Shown here one piece after another: positions 7,610 to 16,484 of a stretch of 64,000 nt of DNA (positions are counted from its first letter, which is position 1; every line of letters starts with the position of its first letter). Source of the DNA: Marinobacter sp. (lineage in GTDB: Bacteria; Pseudomonadota; Gammaproteobacteria; Pseudomonadales; Oleiphilaceae); assembly GCA_014359475.1 (NCBI GenBank), contig JACIZI010000002.1:186001-250000 (forward strand), given 5' to 3'. The notes under the pieces are model-generated. The model saw only the letters and a list, made by a program, of their open reading frames with translations. It was not told where the DNA came from and did not search any database. The position numbers and the translations under genes are program-made.

Positions 7610-9775
7610 ATGGATGTCTCCCCGATCATTGACCCCCTGAACGATGCCCAGCGCGAGGCGGTGACGGCACAGAACGATCACCTGCTGGTGCTGGCCGGTG
7701 CCGGCAGTGGCAAGACCCGGGTGCTGGTACATCGTATTGCCTGGCTGATGCAGGTGGACAAGGTGCCGGCCACCGGCATTCTGGCGGTCACCTTCACCAA
7801 CAAGGCGGCGAAGGAGATGCGCTATCGCATCGAGCAGATGATGAATATCCCGGCCCGGGGGCTCTGGTTCGGCACTTTCCATGGCATCGCCCACCGCCTG
7901 TTGCGGGCCCATTACGCCGATGCCGGATTGCCGGAGAACTTCCAGGTACTGGACAGCGACGACCAGCTCCGTCTCATCAAGCGGGTGATGCGGGAGAGCC
8001 AGATCGACGAGAGCCGCTGGCCGCCCAAGCAGGCCCAGTGGTTTATTAATGGCCAGAAGGATGAAGGGTTGCGGGCCGAGCATATCCAGGAAAACCCTGG
8101 TGACCACTTCACCTCCACCATGCTGAAGGTTTACCGCCATTACCAGGCCCTGTGTAACCAGAGCGGGCTGGTGGATTTTGGCGAATTATTGTTACGGTCC
8201 CACGAGCTGTGGCTGCACCGCCCGGAATTGCTGACTCATTACCAGCGCCGTTTCCAGCACATTCTGGTGGATGAGTTCCAGGACACCAATACCATCCAGT
8301 ACGCCTGGTTGCGCCTGCTGGCGGGGCAACGGGTACCGCTGACCATCGTCGGGGACGATGATCAGTCTATCTACGGCTGGCGTGGTGCGAAGATCGAAAA
8401 CATCCGGCAATATCAGCAGGACTTCCCGGATGCCCGGCTGGTGCGCCTGGAGCAGAACTATCGCTCCACCCAGGTGATTCTCAGGGCAGCCAACTCGGTG
8501 ATCGCCAACAACCAGGGGCGTCTGGGCAAGGAGCTCTGGACGGACGGACCGGAGGGAGAGCTGGTCAGTCTGTACGCTGCGTTCAACGAGCAGGACGAGG
8601 CCAACTACATTGCCGATACCATCAGCAGCTGGGTGGAAGACGGCAATCTGCGCAGTGAGTGCGCCATTCTGTACCGCTCCAACGCCCAGTCCCGGGTGCT
8701 TGAGGAAGCGTTGATCCGTCAGGGAATTCCGTACCGCGTCTATGGCGGTCTGCGCTTCTACGACCGCATGGAAATCCGCAACGCTCTGGCGTATCTGCGT
8801 CTGGTGCATTATCGGCGTGACGACGCGGCTTTTGAGCGGGTGGTGAATGTACCGCCCCGGGGAATCGGGGCCAAGAGCCTGGCGGAACTGCGGGGGCATG
8901 CCACGGAACAGGGCATTTCCCTGTGGGAAGCCTCGGAGCGGCTGTTGCAGGCGGGTCAGGTAAAAGGCCGGGCGAAAACCGGTTTACAGCGGTTTATGCA
9001 GATCATTGAAGGCCTGTCGGAAATGGTGGATCACGCCAGCCTGCAGGCACTGATGAAGCAGACCATCGAGGCCAGCGGCCTGAAGGATTACCACGCCAGC
9101 GAGAAGGGTGAGAAAGGCCAGTCACGGGTAGAGAACCTGGAAGAGCTGGGCAATGCTCTGGCAGATTTCGAGGTGGAGGAAGGCGTGGATCCGCTGTCGG
9201 AATTTATCGCCCAGGCGGCGCTGGATGCCGGTGAGGCCCAGGCGGAATCCCACGAGGACAGTGTGCAGCTGATGACCCTGCATTCTGCCAAGGGTCTGGA
9301 ATTCCCGCTGGTGTTTCTGGCCGGTGTGGAAGAAGGTTTGTTTCCCCACAGCATGTCACTGGAAGAACCGGGCCGGCTCGAAGAAGAACGCCGTCTGGCC
9401 TATGTGGGCCTGACCCGGGCCATGCAGCGACTGGTGCTGACCTACGCGGAATCCCGTCGCCTGTACGGGCAGGAGAAATTCAACGCATTGTCCCGTTTTG
9501 TGCGGGAGATTCCAGCCGACTGCATCCAGGAAGTGCGCCTGCGCAACACCGTCAGCCGTCCGGCCATGGTGTCTCGCCCCAACGAGAGTCTGTTCGGGCA
9601 GTCGGCTGAACAGGAGAGCGGTTTCGCTCTCGGCCAGCGGGTGCGCCACCCGAAATTCGGCGAGGGTATTGTGATGAACTGCGAGGGCAGCGGTGCCCAC
9701 ACCCGGCTACAGGTCAACTTTGATGGCGGGGCCAAGTGGCTGGTGCTGGCCTATGCACCTCTGGAAGCCTGCTGA
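7610..9775 (+). CDS. uvrD: DNA helicase II UvrD
   Basis: A 721-residue superfamily-1 3'-5' helicase for mismatch repair, nucleotide-excision repair and removal of RecA filaments or stalled polymerase. It matches E. coli UvrD (720 aa) along its length, beginning MDVSPIIDPLNDAQREAV. Visible motifs: Walker A AGAGSGKT at 29-36, motif II DEFQDTN, VGDDDQSIYGWRG (motif III), QNYRST (motif IV), LMTLHSAKGLEFP (motif V) and the VGLTRAM region (motif VI). The C-terminal Tudor-like RNA-polymerase-binding segment (LGQRVRHPKFGEG through LQVNF) is present, which separates UvrD from Rep. The start has a poor Shine-Dalgarno sequence but aligns with the E. coli N terminus. mntP follows after 39 bp on the same strand. 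Confidence 0.97.
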   Translation: MDVSPIIDPLNDAQREAVTAQNDHLLVLAGAGSGKTRVLVHRIAWLMQVDKVPATGILAVTFTNKAAKEMRYRIEQMMNIPARGLWFGTFHGIAHRLLRAHYADAGLPENFQVLDSDDQLRLIKRVMRESQIDESRWPPKQAQWFINGQKDEGLRAEHIQENPGDHFTSTMLKVYRHYQALCNQSGLVDFGELLLRSHELWLHRPELLTHYQRRFQHILVDEFQDTNTIQYAWLRLLAGQRVPLTIVGDDDQSIYGWRGAKIENIRQYQQDFPDARLVRLEQNYRSTQVILRAANSVIANNQGRLGKELWTDGPEGELVSLYAAFNEQDEANYIADTISSWVEDGNLRSECAILYRSNAQSRVLEEALIRQGIPYRVYGGLRFYDRMEIRNALAYLRLVHYRRDDAAFERVVNVPPRGIGAKSLAELRGHATEQGISLWEASERLLQAGQVKGRAKTGLQRFMQIIEGLSEMVDHASLQALMKQTIEASGLKDYHASEKGEKGQSRVENLEELGNALADFEVEEGVDPLSEFIAQAALDAGEAQAESHEDSVQLMTLHSAKGLEFPLVFLAGVEEGLFPHSMSLEEPGRLEEERRLAYVGLTRAMQRLVLTYAESRRLYGQEKFNALSRFVREIPADCIQEVRLRNTVSRPAMVSRPNESLFGQSAEQESGFALGQRVRHPKFGEGIVMNCEGSGAHTRLQVNFDGGAKWLVLAYAPLEAC

Positions 9776-9814
9776 TATACTGCATCGCTTTCAGGAAACC
9801 GGAGAACCGGACAC

Positions 9815-10354
9815 GTGATCGAAGTATTGGTATTGGCCGTGGCCCTGAGTATGGATGCCTTTGCCGTGTCCATCGGGCTGGGCTCCAAACATACAAGGAA
9901 GGCATCGTCCCTGGCCTGGATGGCCGCTGTGTATTTCGGCCTGTTTCAGGGCCTTATGCCGCTGATCGGCTATCTGGGTGGCAAGGGCGTTCTGGGATGG
10001 GTTGAGGCCTATGCCCCCTGGATTGCCTTCATCCTGCTGGTCCTTATTGGCGGCAAGATGATCTACGAATCCGTGTCCGAAGGCGTTGAAGAAGATATCG
10101 CCATCATTACCCACCGGGTCATGCTGACACTGGCCATTGCCACCAGCATTGATGCCATGGCTGCCGGGTTTGCGCTGACGTTGCTGGATGTCGCCCCCTT
10201 GCTGGCATGCCTGATTATAGGTGCGACGACCTTCCTGTTCAGTATCGTCGGGGTTTACATCGGTACCCGCAGCGGCACCTTCCTTGAAGGCAAGGCGGAA
10301 TTTTTGGGCGGTGTTGTGCTGATCCTGATTGGTTTCAAGATGTTGTTTGGCTGA
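9815..10354 (+). CDS. mntP: Manganese efflux pump MntP
   Basis: A 179-residue inner-membrane protein with about six transmembrane helices in two homologous halves, each carrying an acidic motif ([14 protein letters not shown] near residue 10 and [13 protein letters not shown] near residue 110). These match MntP/YebN, which exports Mn2+ to prevent manganese toxicity. Starts with GTG; GGAG lies about 10 bases upstream. It sits 39 bp after uvrD and may be cotranscribed; there is no room for the yybP-ykoY Mn2+ riboswitch that precedes mntP in E. coli, so regulation must differ. It converges on uppP with an 11-bp gap. Confidence 0.93.
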   Translation: MIEVLVLAVALSMDAFAVSIGLGSKHTRKASSLAWMAAVYFGLFQGLMPLIGYLGGKGVLGWVEAYAPWIAFILLVLIGGKMIYESVSEGVEEDIAIITHRVMLTLAIATSIDAMAAGFALTLLDVAPLLACLIIGATTFLFSIVGVYIGTRSGTFLEGKAEFLGGVVLILIGFKMLFG

Positions 10355-10365
10355 GTAACCCGTGA

Positions 10366-11166
10366 TTACCCCATGAGTACCGCATAGATGATGCCGGCCA
10401 GTACGATCCGGTAGATAACGTAGGGCCACATGCCCACCTTGTTCAGCCATTTGAGGAAGAAGTGGATGGCGGTAATGGCCATCAGGAACGAGGTGACCCC
10501 GCCAATCAGAAAGCCGCTCCAGTCCACGATCACATCGGAGGTGGCGACTTCCAGTAGTTTTGCGGCCGAGGCCAGCACGATAATCGGAATGGCCAGCAGA
10601 AAGGAGAAGCGGGAGGCGGCTTCCCGGGTCATGCCCAGGAACAGTCCGGCGGTGATGGTGACCCCCGAGCGGGAGGTGCCGGGCACCAGTGCCATGGCCT
10701 GGGCAATGCCGATGATGGCCGCGTCTTTCCAGTTCAGGGAATCCATGGTGCGCTGGCGTTTCGGAAGCCAGTCAGCAACGCCGAGTAGCAGGCCGAATAC
10801 CAGCGTGGTGAAGAAGATCACCGAAGCGCCCCGTAATTCGTTGTCAATCATATCCAGCAGCGCCAGACCGGCGAGGCCTGCCGGAATGGTGCCGATCACC
10901 AGATACCAGGCCAGCGCACCCTGGCCGACGATCCGGCGCTGACCAACCGAGATCAGCCCGTCCCGGGCAATACCGAACACGTCCCGGCGGAAGTACATGA
11001 CTACGGCCAGCAACGTGCCCAGATGAACCGACAAATCGAACCCCACACCCTGATCTTCCCAGCCGAAAAACGCCGGCATCAGAATCAGGTGGGCAGAGCT
11101 GGAGATGGGCAGGAATTCGGTCAGTCCCTGGAGGAGGCCAAGGAGGAGGGCCTGGTAAAAATCCAT
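10366..11166 (-). CDS. uppP: Undecaprenyl-diphosphatase UppP (BacA)
   Basis: A 266-residue polytopic membrane enzyme that dephosphorylates undecaprenyl diphosphate so that the lipid carrier can be reused for peptidoglycan and other envelope polymers; it also gives low-level bacitracin resistance. Family motifs are clear: QGLTEFLPISSSAHL near the N terminus (catalytic glutamate and serine cluster) and ALVPGTSRSGVTI in the second half. Length is normal for the family (about 270). It starts directly with MDFYQALLLGLLQG. It stands alone on the minus strand between convergent mntP and the arsenic island. Confidence 0.96.
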   Translation of the reverse strand: MDFYQALLLGLLQGLTEFLPISSSAHLILMPAFFGWEDQGVGFDLSVHLGTLLAVVMYFRRDVFGIARDGLISVGQRRIVGQGALAWYLVIGTIPAGLAGLALLDMIDNELRGASVIFFTTLVFGLLLGVADWLPKRQRTMDSLNWKDAAIIGIAQAMALVPGTSRSGVTITAGLFLGMTREAASRFSFLLAIPIIVLASAAKLLEVATSDVIVDWSGFLIGGVTSFLMAITAIHFFLKWLNKVGMWPYVIYRIVLAGIIYAVLMG

Positions 11167-11286
11167 GCTACGGGTTCCGTTGTGTCAGAGGTTCAGTTGA
11201 GTGGGCAGTCCGGCGGGATATTAGCAGGGTGGCGGGTGGCTGAACAGATTTTCGGCCCCCGGGCAATGTGCGGGGGCTGGTGTATC

Positions 11287-12357
11287 TCAGGCCGGGAATC
11301 GGTCCCGGGTACTGTTGGCGATGCGCACCAGCATCAGCATCAGAGGCACTTCCACCAATACGCCTACGACGGTGGCCAGAGCCGCGCCGGACTGCAGGCC
11401 GAACAGGGCGATCGCCGCAGCAACTGCAAGCTCGAAGAAGTTGCTGGCACCGATCAGGGCACCGGGCGCGGCGATACAGTGGCGCACCTTCCACAGGCGT
11501 GCCCAGCCGTAGGCCAGGAAGAAAATAAAGACCGTCTGGATCACCAGCGGCACCGCTATCAGGGCAATGTGCAGCGGGTTTTCCAGAATCACCTCCCCCT
11601 GGAAGGCGAACAGCAATACCAGCGTGACGATCAGCGCCGCCGGCGTGACCGGCCCCAGCCGCTTCATGAACACCTCGTCGTACCAGCGCTGACCGTGACT
11701 GGCAATCAGGGTGCGTCGGGTCAGGTAGCCAGCGGTAAGCGGAATGACAATATACAGCACCACCGACAGCAGCACGGTATCCCAGGGCACCTGGATGTCG
11801 GAAATGCCCAGCAGGAAAACCACAATCGGCGCGAAGGCAAACAGCATGATGATGTCGTTGAGGGACACCTGCACCAGGGTGTAGGCGGCATCACCTTTGG
11901 TCAGGTAACTCCAGACAAATACCATGGCAGTACAAGGCGCTGCGCCCAACAGAATCGCGCCGGCCAGGTACTCGCGGGCCAGTTGTGGCGGGATCAGCGG
12001 CTCGAACACCACGGTCAGGAAAAACCAGGCAATGGCAAACATGGTGAATGGTTTGATCAGCCAGTTCACGGTCGTGGTGATGGCCAGTCCCCTGGGCTCT
12101 TTGCGTACGCCCACCACCGCACTGAAATCGATCTGCGCCATCATCGGGAAGATCATCGCCCAGATCAGAATGGCAATAGGGATGGAGACCTGTGCATATT
12201 CGAAACGGGACAGGGTTTCCGGTACCCCCGGTGCCAGCTGGCCCAGGGCTACGCCAGCAATGATCGCCAGTGCCACCCACACGGACAGGTAACGCCCGAA
12301 CAGGTCCATTTCGCCTTGGGTGTCCCCAACGGGGCTGGCATCGGTGTTGTTGCTCAT
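11287..12357 (-). CDS. acr3: Arsenite efflux permease, ACR3 family
   Basis: A 356-residue inner-membrane protein with about ten transmembrane helices. It contains the family signature AAPCTAMVFVWS with the conserved cysteine in TM4 needed for arsenite transport, plus the early LSVWVALAIIAGVALG helix typical of ACR3. It exports As(III) using the proton motive force. The ATG at 12357 is preceded by GGAGAGG. It is divergent from arsR and shares an operator/promoter region with it, so it should be derepressed by arsenite. No arsC arsenate reductase is seen in the window; arsenate is probably handled by the GAPDH/ArsJ pair on the other side of the promoter or by a reductase elsewhere. Confidence 0.94.
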   Translation of the reverse strand: MSNNTDASPVGDTQGEMDLFGRYLSVWVALAIIAGVALGQLAPGVPETLSRFEYAQVSIPIAILIWAMIFPMMAQIDFSAVVGVRKEPRGLAITTTVNWLIKPFTMFAIAWFFLTVVFEPLIPPQLAREYLAGAILLGAAPCTAMVFVWSYLTKGDAAYTLVQVSLNDIIMLFAFAPIVVFLLGISDIQVPWDTVLLSVVLYIVIPLTAGYLTRRTLIASHGQRWYDEVFMKRLGPVTPAALIVTLVLLFAFQGEVILENPLHIALIAVPLVIQTVFIFFLAYGWARLWKVRHCIAAPGALIGASNFFELAVAAAIALFGLQSGAALATVVGVLVEVPLMLMLVRIANSTRDRFPA

Positions 12358-12400
12358 CGGTTGCCTCTCCGGTGGATTGTTGGTTCTTTACGTCATCCCA

Positions 12401-12447
12401 TTGACACACTAATATGCGAAAAAATGCATATTCGAATAAGCGTATAT
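12401..12447. promoter_or_regulatory. ars divergent promoter and ArsR operator candidates
   Basis: A perfect TTGACA -35 lies at 12401-12406 with a weaker -10 (TGCATA, 12425-12430, 18-base spacer) directed toward arsR. Two nested inverted repeats cover it: AATATGC-N8-GCATATT (12411-12432, perfect) and ATATTCG-N6-CGTATAT (12428-12447, one mismatch). AT-rich imperfect palindromes of this form are typical ArsR/SmtB operators, so binding would occlude the promoter for arsR-gapdh-arsJ and probably that of acr3. Confidence 0.6.
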
Positions 12448-12461
12448 ATTGGTCGGTAAAT

Positions 12462-12818
12462 GTGAAAGGTCAAGCTCTTTACAATCCGGTGACGGTATTC
12501 AAGGCACTGGGAGATGAACTCAGGCTTGCCGCCACCCTGCTGATCCACCGTCAGGGTGAGCTTTGCGTCTGTGAACTGATGGCGGCTTTTGCGGCACCGC
12601 AACCAAAAGTCAGCCGGCATCTGGCCTCCCTGCGGGATGCAGGCCTGCTGAAAACGGAGCGCCGGGGCCAATGGGTTTATTATTACCTTAACCCGGATCT
12701 GCCATACTGGGTGGTGCGGGTGCTGGAGGAAACCGCCCGTAACAACGGGGCGCTGATCGTGCGGCCGCTGGCCCGGTTGCAGGCTATGGCTGACCGCCCG
12801 GCAGTGCAGTGCCCCTGA
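12462..12818 (+). CDS. arsR: Arsenite-responsive repressor ArsR
   Basis: A winged-helix ArsR/SmtB repressor of about 118 residues. The metalloid-binding motif ELCVCEL gives Cys35 and Cys37, and the recognition helix region reads [18 protein letters not shown]. Arsenite binding to the cysteines releases DNA. The frame extends upstream to an ATG at 12414, but that codon lies between the -35 and -10 elements, so I chose the GTG at 12462; a GTG at 12489 is also possible and neither has a strong ribosome-binding site. First gene of arsR-gapdh-arsJ and divergent from acr3. It should autoregulate this island. Confidence 0.88.
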   Translation: MKGQALYNPVTVFKALGDELRLAATLLIHRQGELCVCELMAAFAAPQPKVSRHLASLRDAGLLKTERRGQWVYYYLNPDLPYWVVRVLEETARNNGALIVRPLARLQAMADRPAVQCP

Positions 12819-12861
12819 TCGGCAACTTCACACGGATTGCGAACCTCGCAAGGAGAACACC

Positions 12862-13866
12862 ATGAGTAAGATCAAGGTAGGTATTAACGGGTTTGGCCGC
12901 ATTGGCAGGCTGGCATTACGGGCCGCCTGGGGTTGGCCGGAACTGGAGTTTGTCGCTATCAATGATCCGGGGGCTGATACCGGCACGCTCGCGCATCTGC
13001 TGAATTTTGACAGCGTACACGGCCGCTGGGATCATGAAGCCTGTCCGGATGGTACTGACATTGTCATTGGCGATCAGCGCATCCGGGTGACCCACAACCG
13101 GAGTATCGGTGAGACTGACTGGTCCGGCTGTGACCTGGTGATTGAAGCCAGCGGTGTGAACAAGAAAGTGGCGGTGCTGCAGGGTTATCTTGAGCAGGGG
13201 GTGAAGCGGGTCGTGGTCACTGCCCCGGTCAAAGAAGCCGGTGCCAGGAACATCGTGCTGGGGGTCAACGAACATACCTTCGACCCGGCCAGCGACCGCA
13301 TCGTTACCGCGGCATCCTGCACCACCAACTGCCTGGCACCGGTAGTGAAGGTGATTCACGAGAAACTGGGCATCAAGCACGGCTCCCTGACCACCATTCA
13401 TAGCCTGACCAACAGCCAGACCATTATCGACGCGCCCCACAAGGACCTGCGGCGGGCCCGTGCCTGTGGCAGCTCACTGATTCCCACCAGCACCGGTTCT
13501 GCCACGGCGATTATCGAGATCTTTCCGGAGCTGAAAGGACGGCTGGATGGTCATGCGGTGCGTGTGCCCCTCACCAACGCCTCGTTGACCGACTGTGTTT
13601 TCGAGGTGGAAACACCCACCGATAAAGACACGGTTAACCAGCTGTTAAAAGAGGCTGCCGGGGGTGATCTCAAAGGCATCCTTGGTTACGAAGAGCGTCC
13701 GCTGGTATCCATCGACTACAAGACCGATCCCCGTTCCTCCATTGTCGATGCCTTGTCCACTCTGGTGGTTAACGGCACTCATGTGAAAATCTTCGCCTGG
13801 TACGATAATGAGTGGGGCTACGCCAACCGTGCCGCGGAACTGGCCCGCAAGGTCGGGCTTGCCTGA
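12862..13866 (+). CDS. Glyceraldehyde-3-phosphate dehydrogenase of the arsenic island
   Basis: A 334-residue GAPDH with the N-terminal NAD-binding motif NGFGRIGR, catalytic Cys153 in [11 protein letters not shown] and His180 in TTIHSLT. In ars operons such a paralogue uses arsenate in place of phosphate and forms 1-arseno-3-phosphoglycerate, which ArsJ exports (established for gapdh-arsJ pairs). Its position supports this role: 43 bp after arsR, and the next gene, arsJ, begins one base after its stop. The ribosome-binding site AAGGAG is strong. A housekeeping glycolytic role cannot be excluded from the sequence alone, but genomes with such islands usually carry another gap gene elsewhere. Confidence 0.9.
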   Translation: MSKIKVGINGFGRIGRLALRAAWGWPELEFVAINDPGADTGTLAHLLNFDSVHGRWDHEACPDGTDIVIGDQRIRVTHNRSIGETDWSGCDLVIEASGVNKKVAVLQGYLEQGVKRVVVTAPVKEAGARNIVLGVNEHTFDPASDRIVTAASCTTNCLAPVVKVIHEKLGIKHGSLTTIHSLTNSQTIIDAPHKDLRRARACGSSLIPTSTGSATAIIEIFPELKGRLDGHAVRVPLTNASLTDCVFEVETPTDKDTVNQLLKEAAGGDLKGILGYEERPLVSIDYKTDPRSSIVDALSTLVVNGTHVKIFAWYDNEWGYANRAAELARKVGLA

Positions 13867-13867
13867 T

Positions 13868-15061
13868 ATGCGTGCTGCTATCCACCAGTACCTGGTCATC
13901 ACCGGTAACTACTGGGCCTTCACCCTGACCGATGGTGCCCTGCGCATGCTGGTGGTGCTGCACTTCCATCAACTTGGGTATTCGCCGCTGGAAATCGCCC
14001 TGTTGTTCATCTTCTACGAGTTCTTCGGAGTGGTGACCAACCTGGTGGGCGGCTACCTGGGTGCCCGCATGGGCCTGAACCGGATCATGAATATCGGTCT
14101 GTTCCTGCAGATTGTGGCGTTGGCCATGCTGGCGGTACCGGCCGCCATGCTCACGGTGCCCTGGGTGATGGTGGCCCAGGCGCTGTCCGGTATTGCCAAG
14201 GACCTGAACAAGATGTCCGCCAAGAGTGGCATCAAGTTGCTGGTGCCGGATGAGCAGCAGGGGACTCTGTACAAGTGGGTGGCGATACTGACTGGCTCCA
14301 AGAATACCCTGAAGGGGGTGGGTTTCTTTCTCGGTGGCGTGTTGTTGATGGCAGCCGGTTTCAAGGGCGCCGTCATTCTGATGGCCGTGGCTTTGGGGCT
14401 GGTGTGGCTGGCCAGCCTGTTCCTGCTGGGGCGGAATCTGGGCAAGAGCAAGGCGAAGCCGAAGTTCAGCGAGATACTGTCCAAGAGCCGGGCCATCAAC
14501 GTGCTCTCTGCCGCGCGCATGTTCCTGTTTGGCGCCCGGGATGTCTGGTTTGTGGTGGCGCTTCCGGTGTACATGGCCACGGTATTCGACTGGGATCACT
14601 GGAAAGTGGGCGGCTTTATGGCCAGCTGGATTATCGGCTATGGTTTTATCCAGACCATTGCACCGCGTATCACTGGCCATTCTGACGGTAAATCCGGTGC
14701 GGTGTTCTGGGCCTCCTTGCTGGCGGTGGTTCCGGCGGCGATCGCCGGTGCCCTGATGGCCGGCTGGTCGGCTCAGGCCGTGGTGATCGGTGGTTTGCTG
14801 CTGTTCGGCGTATTGTTTGCTATCAATTCCTCTTTGCACAGCTACCTGATTGTCAGCTATGCCCGGGGCGACGGGGTGTCGCTGGATGTGGGGTTCTATT
14901 ACATGTCCAATGCGGCGGGCCGGTTGCTGGGTACGGTTCTGTCCGGCTGGGTCTATCAGGTCTGGGGTCTGGAAGCCTGTCTGTGGATTTCTGCTGCACT
15001 GGTGGCTATGGCCGCGGCGCTGTCCGTCATGCTCCCGGAACGGCGTACCGCCCTGGCCTGA
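13868..15061 (+). CDS. arsJ: Organoarsenical (1-arseno-3-phosphoglycerate) efflux transporter ArsJ
   Basis: A 397-residue major-facilitator protein with about 11-12 transmembrane helices, starting MRAAIHQYLVITGNYWAFTL. The combination with an upstream GAPDH and ArsR identifies it as ArsJ, the permease that removes the unstable arseno-phosphoglycerate and thereby confers arsenate resistance. The start at 13868 lies one base after the gapdh stop, which implies translational coupling; an in-frame codon at 13808 would overlap gapdh by 59 bases and is not needed. It converges on the outer-membrane protein gene 7 bp downstream. Confidence 0.9.
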   Translation: MRAAIHQYLVITGNYWAFTLTDGALRMLVVLHFHQLGYSPLEIALLFIFYEFFGVVTNLVGGYLGARMGLNRIMNIGLFLQIVALAMLAVPAAMLTVPWVMVAQALSGIAKDLNKMSAKSGIKLLVPDEQQGTLYKWVAILTGSKNTLKGVGFFLGGVLLMAAGFKGAVILMAVALGLVWLASLFLLGRNLGKSKAKPKFSEILSKSRAINVLSAARMFLFGARDVWFVVALPVYMATVFDWDHWKVGGFMASWIIGYGFIQTIAPRITGHSDGKSGAVFWASLLAVVPAAIAGALMAGWSAQAVVIGGLLLFGVLFAINSSLHSYLIVSYARGDGVSLDVGFYYMSNAAGRLLGTVLSGWVYQVWGLEACLWISAALVAMAAALSVMLPERRTALA

Positions 15062-15068
15062 GCGCGCT

Positions 15069-15695
15069 TCAGAAGCGCATCACCAGTCCGGCACCGGCTT
15101 CCGCCTGAAGATACCCGTTACTGCGGAATTTGAAGGCACAGCCTCCGGAGCAGAACACGGATCCGCCGGACTCCAGGGCGGTATAGATGGCCCGCAGATC
15201 CAGTCGCAGGCGAAGATGATCGGTTAGATAAAACTGGTAACCCCCGCCCAGAGAAAGCGCCACGCGGTGGTGGTTATCCAACTCGGAGTTGTCCGGTTCC
15301 AGCCGGGTAACGCCGATGACCCCGGAGGCAAAACCGCCGAAGGTGCGGCCACCGGGGAAATAAAGGCCTCCGAACTGCAGCTGGTAGATGGTGAGGTCAA
15401 TGGCCCGGGTACCGGGGGCAAACAGGCCGTTATCCAGTTTGGCGGAGGTTTCCTGGCGACCGAAATAGATTTCCCCCTGCTTGCCGGCCTCTGGCAGGTC
15501 GAAGTTGAATATTATCCCGTGGCTGGCGGTATCTTCAAAACGGAGCTCATCCTGGGTGTCGCCATCGGCGGACTCGATCCCGGCTGAGCCGCCCATGCGG
15601 TAGCCCGCGAACGGGGAGATTCCTACTTCTGCAATGGCGGGCGGGGAAGTCAGGGTCAGGCCCAGTATGATGGCGGTCAGATGCCTCAAGTTCAT
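15069..15695 (-). CDS. Predicted outer-membrane beta-barrel protein, function unknown
   Basis: A 208-residue exported protein. Residues 1-22 form a signal peptide (cleavage after AIA). The remainder shows glycine/aromatic alternating strands, for example LTIYQLQFGGLYF and HRVALSLGGGYQFYL, and ends MRF with a terminal phenylalanine, as expected of a small 8-strand outer-membrane barrel. One Cys pair (VFCSGGCAF) near residues 185-190 could form a periplasmic disulfide. ATG at 15695 with GGGAG upstream. It is divergent from the FetAB exporter genes and convergent with arsJ; no functional link to arsenic is evident. Confidence 0.75.
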   Translation of the reverse strand: MNLRHLTAIILGLTLTSPPAIAEVGISPFAGYRMGGSAGIESADGDTQDELRFEDTASHGIIFNFDLPEAGKQGEIYFGRQETSAKLDNGLFAPGTRAIDLTIYQLQFGGLYFPGGRTFGGFASGVIGVTRLEPDNSELDNHHRVALSLGGGYQFYLTDHLRLRLDLRAIYTALESGGSVFCSGGCAFKFRSNGYLQAEAGAGLVMRF

Positions 15696-15875
15696 GGAAT
15701 ACAGCTCCCGGTTGTCGCGGCTGGCCAGGTGGAACGTTATGCTGTGCTCCACGCAGTCTACAACATTGATCTGAGCGGAGGTTATCTTCATGGCTGAATC
15801 CGGACTGGTTTTGATGACCGGCGCCAGCCTGCCTTTCGTTGCGACAAGGCAAGGAGCTTCTCTGGTGAACCGGGT

Positions 15876-16484
15876 TTGAAAGGTCTTTATCTGGAAGATG
15901 TCAGTGTTGGTACCTTGAGCAGGGTGAATCTGGCAGTGTCTGCCGGCCAGGTGGTGTGCCTGTCCGGCCCCTCGGGCTCCGGCAAGAGTCGGCTGCTGCG
16001 GGCGGTGGCGGATCTGGAGCCTCACGGCGGCACCATTTCCCTCGATGGCACCGACCAGCAGGCCATACCGGCCCATCAGTGGCGTAGGCAGGTGGTAATG
16101 GTGCCGGCGGACAGCCAGTGGTGGTTTGATGAAGTCGGTCTTCACTTTCCACCAGATGCAGGCCGGCAACTGCCGGATGTCCTGGGTTTTCATCCGGAGG
16201 TGATGGGCTGGTCCGTGGGTCGGCTCTCCTCCGGCGAGCGACAGCGGCTGGCGCTCTGGCGGGCTCTGGTTCTGCAACCGGAAGTGCTGTTGCTGGACGA
16301 GCCCACCGCCAACCTTGACGGGCAGATGACCAAAGCGGTGGAAGCCTGGCTGCTGGACGAGATCCGCCGGCGGTCGATCTGTGCCCTGTGGGTGGCCCAT
16401 GATCCTGGGCAGATTCGCCGGGTTGCCGACCAGCACTACCGCATCAACGGAACTTTTCTGGAGCGCACCGATGGAAGTGATTGA
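15876..16484 (+). CDS. fetA: ABC transporter ATP-binding protein, FetA (YbbL) type
   Basis: A 202-residue ATPase with Walker A GPSGSGKS at 31-38, signature LSSGERQRLAL and Walker B VLLLDEPTANLD. Together with the membrane protein encoded next it matches the FetAB (YbbLM) exporter implicated in iron efflux and oxidative-stress tolerance in E. coli. The likely start is a TTG at 15876 because no in-frame ATG is present; AAGGAG lies rather far (about 19 bases) upstream, so the start is uncertain. The 3' end overlaps fetB by 14 bases, implying translational coupling. The transported substrate is inferred from family membership only. Confidence 0.82.
   Translation: MKGLYLEDVSVGTLSRVNLAVSAGQVVCLSGPSGSGKSRLLRAVADLEPHGGTISLDGTDQQAIPAHQWRRQVVMVPADSQWWFDEVGLHFPPDAGRQLPDVLGFHPEVMGWSVGRLSSGERQRLALWRALVLQPEVLLLDEPTANLDGQMTKAVEAWLLDEIRRRSICALWVAHDPGQIRRVADQHYRINGTFLERTDGSD

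Noticed and set aside
11255..11277. GC-rich inverted repeat (7-bp arms) downstream of acr3
   Set aside because: On the acr3 strand it is not followed by a T-run, so I do not call it a terminator.
11023..12459. Long open frame on the plus strand opposite uppP and acr3
   Set aside because: Runs antisense to two clearly conserved membrane-protein genes; its composition (Gln/His/Arg rich) is typical of the reverse complement of GC-rich coding sequence and has no recognisable domain.
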